From Actinomucor elegans (lineage: Eukaryota; Mucoromycota; Mucoromycetes; Mucorales; Mucoraceae), in assembly GCA_026027325.1 (NCBI GenBank), contig JAMSLZ010000001.1, positions 1,612,001 to 1,676,000 on the forward strand: a stretch of 64,000 bases of DNA, written 5' to 3'. The notes beneath the pieces were generated by a model that was given only the letters and a program-made list of their open reading frames with translations, was not told where the DNA came from and ran no database searches. The position numbers were made by a program, and so were the translations under genes. Positions 35,772-49,400 of the stretch are shown piece by piece (within the stretch, counting starts at the first letter, position 1; the number at the start of each line of letters is the position of its first letter).

Positions 35772-36741
35772 TTATTTTCTGCTGTTTAGTCTTTCAACAA
35801 GCTCCTTTTGAATTCTTGCTTGATTTCTGCTTTCTTCCAAAGAACCCAAGCTTCTTAAATCATTAACAATGTCCTTAGTTTTACCAAAGTAAACTTCTTG
35901 TAATGAGTTACGCATCTTCAATTCCATATCTTCCACCATACGACCGATATTGGCAATATGAGCAGCTGGATCATCGACAGGAAAGTCTTGTTCTATTTGT
36001 CTCGTCATGCTACCACTCAAATTCAAGTTGCCAAGATCTTGGTTATTTGTAATCATATAGAGCATAACGGTGGATGTCAACTTGTATTGCGCATTACGTC
36101 CGCGTTCTTGCACTTCAAATACGTGAATAGAATCCCAAGCACCTTTCATGCGTCTAGCACCATCTCCCACTTGACATAGTATAAATGCATGTTCTCAAGG
36201 TTTACTATATATACAAAGGAACTTACCTTTCTTGATTAATACTACAACAGCAAATTTGTCATCAATATCGAACGCATACACAGAAGACACGCCACCCTCA
36301 TAGTACATTTCGCGATAGGTATCAAAGGCTTCATTGGCAGCAATTTCCAATTTGCGAAGTGTAGGTGAAGGAATAGCGCCATCGAGCAATTCAGGTTCAT
36401 ATTCATTACTCCAAGGTGATCTATATTTTCCATTATTAGAGCTTATTATAAAACCGAACCTTATTCTTTGTTCTACCTGTAAGAGTCTCCATCTCGGTTG
36501 TAATCACAGATAAGATAATCTTTTCCGGTCTTGGAGCAACGCTTGACTTTTAAAGGTTGGTCAACAGCAGACAGTAACTCATCTGCCAAGTCAGGATTTA
36601 CCAAGTCGAATAATTTGGTCAAGTTTTCCTCGACATTTTGAGGAGGTAAACGACGCATCAAATCCAAAGCACAATCAAATTGGTCACTCTGATGATTCGG
36701 TTAAGATACATTTCATTCATGTGTTGGATTGTAATTACCAT
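35772..36741 (-). CDS. CAP2: F-actin-capping protein subunit beta
   Basis: With the alpha subunit it caps actin filament barbed ends and acts at cortical actin patches. Four exons give 268 residues: a start-codon exon whose coding part is only ATG (36739-36741), then 36477-36688, 36227-36420 and 35772-36169; phases agree. Family blocks are [99 protein letters not shown] and the C-terminal tentacle ([20 protein letters not shown]). Length and content are typical. The intron immediately after the ATG is notable because it makes the gene easy to mis-start in annotation. A kinase of the Ark/Prk class, which regulates the same patches in yeast, lies just upstream on the same strand. Confidence 0.97.
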
Positions 36742-37346
36742 CTTTGCCAAGTAAGTATATTTAGGGATAAGAGAGAAAAAGAAAACCAAAACACCAGCAA
36801 ACAGGGCGTTTGAGGTTATTTATGTGCGTGAGTGTATATTCAAGACGCGAGAGTGTAGGTGTATGTAGATGTCGGGCCCTGAACACTGCGATTACAGTGT
36901 CTAATTATTTTTTTTTATTTTTATTTTTATCGGAGACTGAGAATTATATGCATTTCTAAAATTACTGTAGTATTTTGTTCAATAGAGAAATGTCAAGATT
37001 CGTCCAATTCGACCGATGATATGACACATCTAACCTAAAAATGTTAAGTAATTAGCTGGACTCCCCCACTACATTGGTAGACGCAGCAGTTCATTCTGAA
37101 CATAGAACATTTGTCAAACGTGGCATCTAACCCAGATCTACAGTTGAATTGCTGTTTGATATAGAAATCCGCGTCTAGAACTTACTTATGTCAACAATGG
37201 TATATCTTCATCGTACTTTTATTAAATAAAGATTCTAGAGGGTGTAATAGTGCATTCTGAATATGGGTTGGCTAAACAGATGTGTCACGTTCCAATCGAG
37301 TACATCACTTATAATAAGAAACGGATACATACATTTATAATTTATT
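36742..37346. other. Promoter region of the capping-protein gene with repeats
   Basis: It holds an ACACTG/CAGTGT inverted repeat at about 36885-36901, similar to the core of the element at 5.5 kb. A plus-strand copy of the dispersed repeat (GCAGTTCATTCTGAACATAG) lies at about 37077-37160. No gene is supported. Confidence 0.5.
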
Positions 37347-39477
37347 CTAAGTAATAGATTTGTCTAACTCCTCCAATGAAGGAAACTTGTGTTCAAAATC
37401 ATCTACTGAAGGTACTTGCTGTGATCTGAATCGAGCAGGTTTAGGTGGAGGCGTAGGCTTATTCTTTTTCGAACTGCTGACCGAAGGTGTGGGCTTTACG
37501 GGATGGCTACTATTGTTTCTACTGGCATTTTTGATAGCCATAAATCGTGCTTCGATGCTAGAAGAAACGCCGCGATTCATCTTGGGCATGTCTTGGTCAT
37601 CGTCTTCCTCACTCTTTTCTTGATCCTCTACCTTTTTCTCGGGTTGGTCTTCTGCAGTAACAGGTGAATTAGGCTGTGTTTGCAGAATTTTGGTGGCCAT
37701 TTGCGGTTTGGGCGTCATATGGTGTGTTAAAGGTGCACTTTGAACACGAGAAGGGGCGGGAGAAGATGATGTCGCGGATGTGTTCTTGAAGGAAGAAGAA
37801 GAAGAAGAAGTGGTATTCTTGAAAGAAGTCGAAGTTGAAGCGGTTGGTGTTTTCTTGAAGGAAGTGGATGAGGAGGGTTCTGGTATGAAACTATTTTGAA
37901 ACGAAGCGGGCGGTGTAGCAGTTTGCGAGGATGGAGGAGGAGGAGAGGCACTCTTGTTAACATGGGTAGGATCAAATGGATCAAAGGTCTTGGAAGGTGT
38001 ATGGTTTTCTACTACAGGGCTTCCAGGGGACCGTTCAGGTTTTGTAGGTCTTCCTCTTCTCATGGGTGTGATATTGGGCAGTTCTTGAGCTGGAGAGGGT
38101 ACTTTTTCAAAGATGTCAGACGAAGCAGTTGGCGGTGGAGGAGATTGTTGATATGGTTGGCCATAGGGCGGCGTAATAATAGGTTCAGTGTAGATCTAAT
38201 GTATTTACGTTAACAAACAATCTATATATTACTTTGCAAAAACCTACATCTCTAATAGGACACTCCAATCCTCTCAAATGACAAACAGCATTCATGACTT
38301 GATATATATTCGGTCTGCGGTTTTGATCCTCTTGCAACATTGAAATAATCAAATGGCGAAGACCTTCTGAAAAAATGGGTGAACTTGGTATATTGTAACG
38401 CGCGTTCAAGATGGCTAGTTGACCTTCTTCTTCAAACGGAGTTGTATAATAACACAACTTGTACAATAATACACCCATTGCCCATATGTCTGCTTTTTCG
38501 TTGACAGGTTTCTTCTGATAGACATCAATCATTTCAGGTGCACGATATTGAAGTGTAGTATGGCGTTGGATATCGTCTTCTAGTTTCTGCACGTCTCTTA
38601 ACGTGGTTGGTATATAGCCACCCTTTGATAATGAAGCAGAGCCGAAATCACATAATTTATAGTGGTCTTGGTTTAATATAAGAATGTTTTCTACCTTTAA
38701 ATCTCTATGTAAAACAGGTGGGTTACAGTAATGCATATAAGCAAGCGCCTAAGCATAAGGCAAGTTAGTTCTTTGTAATACCGCTAAGCTGTTTTTGTGT
38801 ACCTCTGCTACATCACTGAATATTTTCAATATTTCAGGTTCAGTCAGTCTTTGCTGTAGTCTTCTATTCATCAAATCAATCACACCGCCGCCTAGACAAA
38901 GCAAGTCAACTACTTTTCATAGTGGGCTATGCAATATTAGTTACCTGGGCAGTATTCCATCAAGATCAGGGCTTCAAATCCACCCACAGGCAACGCGTCA
39001 ATTCTCGATTCATAGTACCTCACAATATTCTTATGATCTCCTAGTCTTCTCTACAGGTTTTCATGTCAATATCACGATCTTGCTCACTAGTTTGTAATAC
39101 TTGCCATAAAAGCAATTTCTTTTTCGACCATCTTGAGTCTTTCTCCATCAGGAACAGCCACTCTTTTCAAAACAACGTAACCCGATTTGCCTTCAATTCG
39201 AGCAATATAGACATGAGCAAACCCGCCTACACATGTCAACCGAGAAATATAAGTATAGAACTATGAGAGACCGAGGAATTTTCGTTTGCTTACCTTCTGC
39301 GATAAAGTTGTGAACGATAACTTGATATTTGCCCACTTGAAGCCGAGTGCCTGCGGGCATAGCGCCGGGAGGTAAAGGTGGTGCGTTCAAGGCGTCAATA
39401 CCGACAGGCACTGGTGGTAATGTCTGACCAATGCCCTGTTGCTCCGGTATACGCGATTGTCTTGCAGTTTGTTGCAT
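37347..39477 (-). CDS. Ark/Prk/AAK1 (NAK) family serine/threonine kinase
   Basis: Kinases of this family phosphorylate endocytic adaptors and switch off actin assembly at endocytic sites. Six exons (about 39294-39477, 39106-39230, 38945-39055, 38755-38893, 38249-38754 and 37347-38196) give roughly 600 residues. The kinase domain sits at about residues 50-330 with GFAHVYIAR (Gly-rich loop), YVVLKRV (ATP lysine), [12 protein letters not shown] (catalytic loop), LCDFGSAS (DFG with the Gly-Ser-Ala that marks this family), [14 protein letters not shown] and [15 protein letters not shown]. The C-terminal half is disordered, rich in Ser/Thr/Pro, with repeated SFKNT/SFKKT units, and ends with a Pro-rich [11 protein letters not shown] segment suited to SH3 binding. 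The start is at the first ATG before the proline-rich N-terminus. Exact junctions of the small middle exons are approximate. Confidence 0.93.
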
Positions 39478-41520
39478 TTATGAAAGAGATGAAGAAATAA
39501 AGTGGAAAAAAGGATGAGTTTCTTTCCAAATTTATACCAAGGACGTCATTTGGTGTGTCTCAAATGGTAAGCGGCTGGCAAAAAAGCTCGAGATTTGAAA
39601 TTTCCGCCCAAAATCTAAATTTTCAGAAAGGGAAAGCCTCCACTTCCGTTTGATTCAATCCTGATCTTATTTTTGTTGAGAAACATAGTTTCAAGTAAAT
39701 AAATGCGAAACACATTTGCATATATTTTTTATATTGTTTGCATGCACTAAAAAGTCAAGTAATCAACATAGATCGAAAATATCACGGTATCGTACAGAAT
39801 ATAAAAATGCTAGCATTTTTCTTAAAAATTCCATACGATAACTATAAGACTGAATATACAATTCAATTGTCTCAGATTTTTGTTAAAACAGATGATATTT
39901 GATCTAAGCTTTTGTATTATCAAGAGATCCTGTTAAAGTAATCAAAATTTTCCCTGAAGTATTCCATCTCCGTTTCCCAATAATAATGCAGCTTTCTACC
40001 AATCAAAATATATTTAAAAGGTTGTCCTGGATTTTTGATTTAGAATTTCATAGCAATAGGGTGCCGATGCATAAAACCTGTTCTAAAACGATTCGTATAG
40101 GATTGAAAAATGTGTCTAATGTTGCAAATATCATTTAATATCCTTGCCAGTCCCTTGAGTTAACGCTGATAAAAGACAATTTTTAAATCTTATAAGGATG
40201 TCACTATACAATAAACACCAACAAAAAAAAAACCATTTGCATAGAGCTATAGCAAGCTTGTCTAGAATAAAAAACTATCTCTATTAAAACCATTATTTTA
40301 ACTAAAATACAACGATGATGCCGCATTTTAAGTGCGCTTTGTTGAATACTGCGTTCTAACATTATATATATTGAAGGTAGTTGGCATTTGCAGTCTATTG
40401 TACATATAATGAAGAATTCAATTGCATGTTTTTTTTTGTTAATTGTAACAGAAAAGTATTTAAGATAGGTCATTGGATTGCCAGCCGTTAGTCACCCGAG
40501 GCTCCAAAGGATATGCCGATTGCGTTCCGTGCGAGTCATAAATAACAGGATGATTAGTCTACCGGTATATAAGGCGACAGAGAAGTAGGAACTTGAAGGA
40601 CTTTTTTGGGCGCCCCTATGCTCGATTGCCTTTGGTGGATTTATATTTGATAACATTGAATGTTCTATGGGCCAAGTTATCACTTGTATGGAAACGTTGT
40701 TTCCATATCAAGCTCTTTTAGGTCTTGCACCATTGGGGTCGCTTGAGCGATTGACCCATATGAGAAAGGAAATGGTAGATGAGTATTCTATTCGATAGGT
40801 AAAGCAAATGTAGGAGGAGTTGTGTTTGTATAATGTTAATCTGTCAAAAATGGCTTACATATATTTATTTTAAACGTCTTCGAGCTACTGATAATGTAAA
40901 GATGAAAAAAATATTGATGACTAGATTATAAAGATCCAAGAGAAAAAAATTGTTTTCTATGCAATTTCCAAAACTCAAACCTCTATCGCTAATGGTTGTT
41001 GAGCTAAATGAGTTTCTATCATATTTTAATATGACACTTCAGACTCCATTGTCGTTGTTCAATAAAATTATGGCGTTCTAAGTCTACTACTACTACTATT
41101 ATTATTATTATTATTAAGTACGTGCCACTATGTAGATATAGTATATTGTTGCTATAGTATCTTTACGCCTTGCTTACTTTGATTTATCATGGTTTTGCTT
41201 GCTAAGTTTTATAATAAATATAGTTATGTACAATAGCTCAATAAACAGTACATCATAAAAACATATATATCACTGTGAGATGAACACATATAGTTGGAGC
41301 AAAAGCATGAATGATATAATATAGTAGGTATATATATAACAGAAACTTGCATTGTCCCACTTTATTCTCGAACAGACCCAAAACGCATTCAAATTCACTC
41401 AAAACCGTCCTGAGGCAAAAAATCAAAAAATATAAAAAATGGATTCTCCGCCATTTGAATAAAAGACGCGCTTCTATTTTACTTGTTGTTCTTCTTCTCA
41501 TATTACCCAATATAATAAAT
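39478..41520. other. Long intergenic region between divergent genes
   Basis: About 2 kb between the kinase start and the lectin start. At about 40600-40800 the plus strand has a 67-codon frame opened by a stop, not an ATG (LFWAPLCSIAFGGFIFDNIE, ending DEYSIR). On the minus strand 40492-40683 is also open (GAQKSPSSSYFSVALYTGRL). This may be a retroelement fragment. An (ACT)n/(ATT)n patch lies near 41085-41115. No secure gene. Confidence 0.4.
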
Positions 41521-42698
41521 ATGCGCTCGGTTTTGGTAGTGCTTACTACATTATTTGTAGCATGTACTTCGGTACTTGCTCAGGGAACTGCTTCCATGAG
41601 AACTCATTCCATCTCAATGCCTTACATTGGTAACGTTCTGAACGCGCCCTTCCCTTTCTTTTGGGTACTAATTAAGTTCAACAGATGATGAACTCCAAAA
41701 TAGATGGTTTGACTTTGCTGGAGACACTATCATCAATACCAACCATCAAATCCGTTTAACTTCAACAAAGCAATCTCAGCTTGGTTATTTATGGTCTCGT
41801 TTGGTAATAAACATGCTTCTCGACCAAATAACATGGATAACTGATTGTATTGTAGCCTTTAATTGGTGATAACTTTCAAATTGAATTCGAGTTCAAGGTT
41901 GATGGTAGCTCAGGTCATCTTTACGGCGATGGTTTTGCTAGTAAGTTCAAAAGAAACCATAGAAGAATAAGGATATTAACTGTGATTCAAGTGTGGCTCA
42001 CAAAGCAAAGAATGACCGAAGGTCCTGTATTTGGCTCTGTTGATAGATTCCAAGGCCTTGGTATCTTTTTCGATACCTATGACAATGAAAGAGCTCATGT
42101 AAAGTAACTTTGAACTCTACACGATTAGTATATTCTGACATTTAGTTACAGCGCCATACTTTCCCTTATGTTATGGCAATGCTTGGCGATGGTATTCAAT
42201 CTTATAACAATGATAAAGACGGAAGCGATACTGAGCTTGCTGGTTGTGAGGTAATAAAAATGAGACAATGCTTATACTCGATACTGATGTTAATATATTT
42301 ATAAGGCTGATTTCAGAGCTAAAGGATATCCTACCCGTGCTCGTTTGACATATCACAAAAAGAACTACATTCAACTGGATTTAATGTGGCGTCAAGAAGA
42401 TGAATGGGACTTATGTTTCAAGAAGCACGATGTTACTCTTCCTGAGCAAATCTATCTCGGTTTCAGCGCACATACTGGTGAAGTGACCGATAATCACGAT
42501 ATCATTTCAGTAATTACCAAATCCATTCCTCCCGCTGTTAAAGAAGCTGCACCTCAGGCAACTAAGCCCAAGGCCAAGTCTAGCTCAGGTGGTGTCTTGT
42601 CTGTCCTGTTCAAGCTCTTCTTGGCTGCTGGTCTCGTTGGTGTCCTCTTTGTCGGCTACCGTTTCTACGATCAAAAGAACAGAATGAAGCGTTTTTAA
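41521..42698 (+). CDS. L-type lectin cargo receptor (VIP36/ERGIC-53/Emp47 type)
   Basis: Such lectins bind high-mannose glycoproteins and cycle between ER and Golgi. Six exons (41521-41629, 41685-41803, 41856-41940, 41992-42098, 42152-42250, 42306-42698) give 303 residues with exact phases. A signal peptide (MRSVLVVLTTLFVACTSVLA) precedes the legume-lectin-like domain: NRWFDFAGDTIINTNHQIRL, GYLWSRLPLIGDNFQIEFEF, GDGFAMWLTKQRM (sugar and Ca2+ site Asp), FFDTYDNERAHRH (metal-binding D-x-Y-D-N) and FRAKGYPTRARLTYHKKNYI. A Pro/Lys-rich stalk and one C-terminal membrane helix (SVLFKLFLAAGLVGVLFVGY) follow. The short tail ends KNRMKRF, a basic-plus-aromatic retrieval/export-like signal. It lacks the long coiled coil of ERGIC-53, so VIP36-like is the better description. 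Confidence 0.94.
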
Positions 42699-44421
42699 AT
42701 TCAGCAGAATATAATTCTGGCCAATCACCATTGAAAAAGTGTATACAATAAACCTACTATTAGCAGAAAACTTCCGCTGTAGACCACTTGTGTTTTTGTT
42801 CTATATCGTGCTTGACAATCAAATAATACATCTACTTGCTCATTAGTTACCAAAACTTGTATTGGTAGTCGATAGATTTTATTTAAAGGTTATCATTCAT
42901 GAGTCTCGCTGAAATGAACGAAAAGATTGATTTTTCGATCCTATTTTTTTGACCATGCTCTCTGCGACCATGACTGTTCTATCAGACGTAGTAGCCCATT
43001 TCGAACTAGAAATACTCGTTAGGTGGGATATTGGAGCGAAGACGAACTTGTGTTTTGGAATTAAATATCCAATGATATATAAGATGCATATAAATCATAG
43101 CCATTACATTGTACTTCAATTAAGCAGATGTGTTGGTAGATTCATCAACTCATTCTGAACATGAGGTACTGATCAAATCCAAAATTTTCTCCGAAATAGG
43201 ACAAGAGATTTACAGATCAGTAGATCTAGATTATCGAAATGTAAACAACTTACAGTACATTCTCAAAATAGGATATATTTATTGCATTGCAGACAGACAA
43301 TGGATTCGTTATCAGATGCAAAAACAAAAAAAAATACAACAACTTGGGGTCTAAAATTGTCGCTTTTGTGGATCATAACAATGGCATTTAAAAGGCATAT
43401 TTGCTCGATAACGCAGGTTTAAATTGACTTGGTCTGATAAAGATATCCATCATCTTTTGATATAAAGGGGGTCTCAATACCAGCCAAGGACTAACCAGCA
43501 ACAGTTGAAGAAACTTGATCCTCTTATCTTTATTTTATTTTATATAATTCCTTATGTAAGACCTGCATCCATTTGACACTGTACAGGTTTAAATTCATTA
43601 CTATTTCGAGATGAAAACGTACACTCTATGCATCCTGGCTCCGAGCCGTCCATTTGTAGCGTGTAGATCCATTAATCCACTTGAAAGACCACGAAAAAAT
43701 AAGAGCTTAGTAGACTATTTAAAACAACAGAGAGGTTCTAGTCAGCTTTAGATATACTGTTGGAAGCTTACTAGTATATGGATTGTAAACATTCAGCAAA
43801 CAAGAATGGATAATATGAAACTAAACTCCCATATATTGATTGCTCAAGGATTACTTCTATCTAGACGGATATCATTTAAACATTACTTTAGATAACCAGT
43901 GCTTTGAGAAAAGTATGAAAGAAGAGGATTATCGTTATACCTTGAGTAAGCGTAAAAGCGAGAGAATCAAACATGTTCTGGATATGACAGACTATTTTTT
44001 AATCATATATGGATGATTTATGGACATATTCTACTCGCTTGTTTATCAGAGTAGTTGAGTTAGAAGATACTGGGACGCATAGAGTGCCTGCTGAAAGCCC
44101 GATAAAAAAGCTTCAACTATAGATGTTCTTTTTTTACGACTTTAGATAACAAAGTTGTTGAGATAAGTATATCCTTTCAAATTTCGGCAGAATTTTGCAA
44201 GAGTATTTCATCTAGCTTACACGGTTTTCATATTGTAATGCAGCCAATCAAGATAGCTCTCTCTCTCTCTCTCTCTCCGGAAAGCCATTCGTAGGAGCTG
44301 CACCCATTACACAGCCGTTTTTAGGCATTTATATGGTTAGAGTGCCCCCAAAATAATCGAGTTCCTCTTTCTCTTTTGTTCGTCATTTCTCTTTCGTTCC
44401 TCATTTCAATAACAATTCATA
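42699..44421. other. Intergenic region with dispersed repeats and a (CT)n run
   Basis: Plus-strand copies of the dispersed repeat lie at about 42970-43060 (TAGCCCATTTCGAACTAGAA, then TGGGATATTGGAGCGA) and 43120-43230 (CAACTCATTCTGAACATGAG). The first copy reads as LSDVVAHFELEILVRWDIGA. A (CT)11 microsatellite lies at 44257-44278. The last 80 bases before the next ATG are CT-rich. No gene is seen. Confidence 0.55.
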
Positions 44422-45726
44422 ATGTCAGACAATATTGCACACGCACTCTCGGGTAAAACTCGCTCTGTAGTTTTATTTTTATTTTTATTTTATTTTTATC
44501 TCGGTTTACGCCTTAAAAAACTGAATCGATATGATAATAGGTGCGGGAGGAGGCATTATCTCTATGTTGATCACGTATCCATTAGTGGCTATTAGTTCAA
44601 GATTACAGGTCCAAAGAAATGATCAGACAGGAAAGGATAATTATAAGGTATATAAACCCCACAGATTTTCGAATTATAGTATGATTATTCGACTCATGTG
44701 TTACCTTGTAGAATACACTTGATGCTTTTGTTAAAATCTTGAATAAGGAAGGGCCAAGAGGGTTATACTCGTAAGTCAATATATATATGTATATATGTCC
44801 TACAAGACATATCACTTACATTCCGTTGTCAAGTGGTTATGCATCTGGTATACTCGGCATCGCTGTGACAAACGGTAATCCAAAAAAGAAATTCGCGTAA
44901 CACCAAAGAAATGCATATTAAATCCATTTCTCTTGGTAATAAGGTGTCTATTACTACTGCTATGAAGCAGCAAAACGCATATTCACAAATAATGGGCAGA
45001 AATCAGTTACAACTGCACAATCAATGATTTCAGGAACCATAGCTGGAGCTGCTGTAGTGTTGGCTACTCATCCTATTTGGACTGTGAATGTAAGATCCCC
45101 ATTCATAATAATCACTTTAATCACAATTACTCAGCTTCCAGATATAGACGCGTATGTCTGTTCAAAGAAAAACACTCTCTAGTAAAAGTAAACGACCAAC
45201 AACGCTTGAAGTTGCTTTATACATTCTCAAGAAAGAAGGCATTGTTGGTTTGTATGCTGGTTCTAAAGCAGCCATGATCTTGGTCATGAATCCCATTATT
45301 CAATATGCCATCTTTGAGAATATCAAGGCCAAGCTATTGCTCTCAAAAGGCATATTAACAGGCTTTGATTTCTTTGTTCTCGGCGCTTTTAGTAAGCTGT
45401 GCGCTACAATGATCATGTATCCTTACATGTAAGTCAAAGGTGACGCCCATATAAATGAAGAACAGCGCTTTAACTTTTTGCGTAGATTGATCAAGTCGCG
45501 ACTTCAAATGAGTGATGATATCAAGGAACGTAACATGGGTGTCATAGAGAATATGAGATGTGTGATTCAACGTGAAGGCATATCTGGATTGTACAATGGA
45601 TTAAATTCGAAACTGTTACAGTCTGTATTGAGCTCTGCCTTTTTATTTTACTCCAAGGAGGTTTTATTTGACTGGTCGATTTGGATTCTTGTTCTGTTTG
45701 GCGCAAGAAAGAATATGCAGCAATAG
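44422..45726 (+). CDS. ANT1: Peroxisomal-type adenine nucleotide carrier (PMP34/Ant1, SLC25 family)
   Basis: The mitochondrial-carrier fold is clear, and similarity is to the peroxisomal members that import ATP for fatty-acid activation. Seven exons (44422-44452, 44541-44647, 44712-44770, 44834-44874, 44944-45089, 45148-45428, 45486-45726) give 301 residues with exact phases. Three repeats each carry the signature: YPLVAISSRLQVQ (first), HPIWTVNTRMSVQ (second) and YPYMLIKSRLQM (third), followed by the EGPRGLYSG, KKEGIVGLYAG and REGISGLYNGL half-motifs. GIAVTNGVYYYCYE is typical of the PMP34/NAD-carrier branch. No N-terminal targeting signal is seen. Substrate is inferred from family resemblance only. 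Confidence 0.9.
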
Positions 45727-46429
45727 AAACATATATCTTTTGATAGGTAATAGACAAAGTAATAAACATAGAGTACAATTAGCTCGATTTATAGTTGAAT
45801 GAATGATTATTTCATTGCAAGGTATGGGTAGTTTGTTGTTAGTCAGTAGCAAATGTAACACAGTGCTACTGCATCTTTCTTAGGTGAAGGGTCTGGTAAA
45901 TCCAGTAGCTCATTTTGAATATGGATGTGACATTTGACTTGGAATGGGTGAAGAGCTGGATAATAAGCCTGATATGCATGCGTTATACAGTGCATCCTTA
46001 AAGTATGGTATATTCATTCTACAATTGTTCTAAACGTGCACTAGCGGCCGGATGCGACATGAAACTGGGAAATGTGGAAACGCTAGCAACGAAGAAAATC
46101 AATTCTAGGTTTATTGGCTAACAATTGATAGATCACTTATTCAATCTCTGTCAAATATCGCATCTGATAAGCAGTACATGTTCTAAACGAGCTGCTGAAT
46201 CTACCAGGATTATTATTCTTTGATCATGACATAATGAGTACGTTTTACTTTAGCGATTAGTGCAATAAACTGCATTCATTTCATCTAATAGTTAGTGATG
46301 TTAATGGATAATACATGAACTGATTTATTGTTTTGGGTAATTGAAACTTTTGGTATGGTATAGGATAATAATAGTGAAATGGCAGTTGAAAACATACTTT
46401 TTCTTTTCTTTAAACAAAAATGTTACATT
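45727..46429. other. Convergent intergenic region with dispersed repeats
   Basis: Copies of the dispersed repeat lie at 45890-45960 (plus, CAGTAGCTCATTTTGAATAT then GTGACATTTGAC) and about 46140-46210 (minus). A probable third lies at 46010-46080 around CCGGATGCGACATG. The stretch AATAAACTGCATTCATTTCA at about 46264 also occurs, with one change, near 32024. Confidence 0.55.
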
Positions 46430-49400
46430 TTAGTCTGTGAGAGTAACGCCTGATGGAGATGCACTTCTTTTCAAAGAGCTAGAGCTTTCTCGGGATGAAG
46501 TTTTTTTGATAAGCAAGCTATCGACATCATCTTCAACTTGTGAAGAAGGGTAATTTCGTTTTTCAAACTCTTGTCGTAAAAACTCGGCCACTTGACGATC
46601 TTTTCTCATTCGCAAGATACGTAATATAGAATCTGCATGAGGCATATCGACTAGAATTGATTGTCGGCGTTCTGGTGCTTTGGGCTTCTTGTGTCGAATT
46701 GTGTTTTTCGAGTGATAAACTGTCTTGCTTCGATTTGTTGGCTTGCGGTTAATGCTGAGGCTAGCACTAGAGTTGGATCGTTTAGTACGATAATAATAAC
46801 CGTCCATTAACACTTGGGTTTCCAAGCTGTACGCAGCGTTAATTGCTAGAAGTGAATAGTAATGATCGTTTTCCAAGTAGTCGAGAGGGATAGCATCAGC
46901 ATCCTCACCTCCATTAAACAGAATTTTGAGTAACTAGGGTGATAATTGGTAAGAATACATCCATTTTACTCAAAGCATACATTACCTCTAGCCACTTTAA
47001 AACTATACGAAGTTCGTAGTCATCTAAAGGTTTGACATCAGATAATTGTTCAGATAATGGAGGTAGCATGATCCCCTCCAATGTTTTCAGAATTTGATCC
47101 CAGATACTGAGTACGATAAACTTCATATTTGTTTCAGACAGGTCATTGTTGAGGATACTCAAGTTGTATTCAAGGAAATCCAATAGCGGTGCGATGGCGT
47201 CTTCACAGGCTTGAAGATCAGGCTCCGTTTGTTTGCTAGTAACGCGACTAAAGGCAGAGAAGAAGCCTGAGCTTTTATCTTTTCCTAGCATTTTGTCAAG
47301 AACCTGACGTGATAAGCAATGACGAAGGAACGGTGCTATCTAGATGAAATCAATCATGCAAGTAAGACCACATATGAAATTAGATCAGCCGTATATATGT
47401 ATATATATATATTTACCTGGTCAATGATCAATCCTGCTGTATCCTTTTCTGAAGTCTTTAATGTTCGAAAAGCTTTACCAAACCAGAATTGAATATCATT
47501 CTTTTCACTTTCCATCGTGATACGTAATACCAATGAGCCTTGTGGAGACAAACTCAGTACTAAATCATCCTTTTGGTACACATCATTGAACCTGGGAGAT
47601 AGTGTAAACCAAGCTACACCACATTCTTCATCTGCGGATAGCATATCCTCATCATTTACCATTACACAAACATCCACTGCGCTGTCGCTCAACCAAATAT
47701 CAAATTCTTGATCCCATCGAGGATTCAGCGTTTCATAAACAGTGTGGGTCCTTGTAATCAATTTGTTATCGATTTCAAATACAACGTAGGGATCACTGAG
47801 GCCATTCTTATCCATCGGCTGCAGGTTTTCTGCTCGTACTACACGAATAGTATACAAAAACTTGTTTTGAGTTACTTTAGGCGTATTTTGCGTCTGGTTT
47901 TGTCTCATAAACTGGGCAATTTCATCCACATTCATGGATCGATAAAGACGATCGAGTTTAGCACGAGCAGCTTCAAAATTGTTGAGTTTAACACAGAGTT
48001 CGGGTGAGATACAGTTCATAGGTTGACAGGACGCCTCCAGACCGCGATTACCCATGATTTGATAACGCGCCTTATCGAGAATGGAAGGATCGGCTGCTTC
48101 AACCTCTTGGCTATGCGAAGACGGGCGGCTGACTGCCAATACATCTTTACGAATTAAATCGTTCATGGTTCGACAGTAATGCTCAATACCTTGAGCAATG
48201 ATCTTGGCCATAAAAGTTTGGAACAAACAGTGTTGGACATCGTTGGGCCACTGCAGATCAGATATAAAATCAACTGCTTGGTTGAACATTGTAAACAGAT
48301 CAATCACTGAGGAGGAGTGTACTACAACATCACTGAATCGTTCAAACTAGCATTCTATTAAATCTACTGTTCATTACAGATTTTTTTTTTTTTACCTTGT
48401 CTTGAGCAACTGCATTTTGTACCCATTCCAAAGTTGCTTCATTAGTTTTTGTAAGCCAACGTTTCACATGGGACAAGAACCATGATTCGACCTTGAATAA
48501 ACTCTTCTTTGTCCTATAAGCATCGAGCATCAAAAACGCATGCATGTAGGATTTAGGAAAGCTAACTTACTCGGGTCCAAATTCATCGTATAGTTTCTCC
48601 AAATTCAACACTTTCTCATATAATGCAAACGCACTATCTACAGGGCATGTTTTGAATTCAGGTGAAAAGGTCCAATTCTCCATTTCCAGAGCAAAATAAG
48701 GCATTTGTCTTGCCATCACAAGGCTGGGAACAGACAACACACCCATGATAGGCTCAGGAAACTTTTTCTTTGCGAGACCACTGAGCTCTTTATTCAGTTT
48801 GTCCGACATATCAAACAAGTTGGTGAGATCGTCATTTTCTGGATGGTTGATCGATTTTTCAATGTCTCTCCATCGTTCTATCGCTGCTCCCTGGGTTTGT
48901 AGGCCATCAATATCCTAGCATTTTTGTCGTAGATTACTTTCCTACCTTTATGACGTCCTCCAAATGAATCAGTTCATCTTGTGGAAGAGGATGCGCTTCA
49001 GCAAAGATTGGGTTACTGTACAGTTTTTCCAAAAGGTCAATGATATCCTGAACCCATATAGGACTAGATGTACGCGTTAAAACAAAGATATAGCCGCAGC
49101 TGCCTCTTTTACCTTATCTTTGAGTACTCTGATAGTCCTTTTGCTAATTCATTCATCAAGGAACTCTGTATACCATCCAAAGCTCTACCTACGTTTCCAC
49201 GCTATACAAAGAATATATAAGAACCAAAAGGGTAGCAAGAAGGGCGTAGATAGATGATGCTTACATCAGCAATAGACCAAGAGCTCAATTCGTTTTCTTT
49301 AGTGACTCTATCCAATGATCGAAGCGCATCCTGCAAATCCTCTATACCCAGTTCATTCTGATCGAATTTAGTCTTGACCAAGCTAAGGTATAAGATGGCA

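Noticed and set aside
37360..38213. Plus-strand frames opposite the kinase tail
   Set aside because: They mirror the low-complexity Ser/Pro-rich C-terminus of the kinase and carry no recognisable motif.
47517..48007. Plus-strand frames within the Munc13-like gene
   Set aside because: They are antisense to the C2 domain, which is clearly coding on the minus strand.
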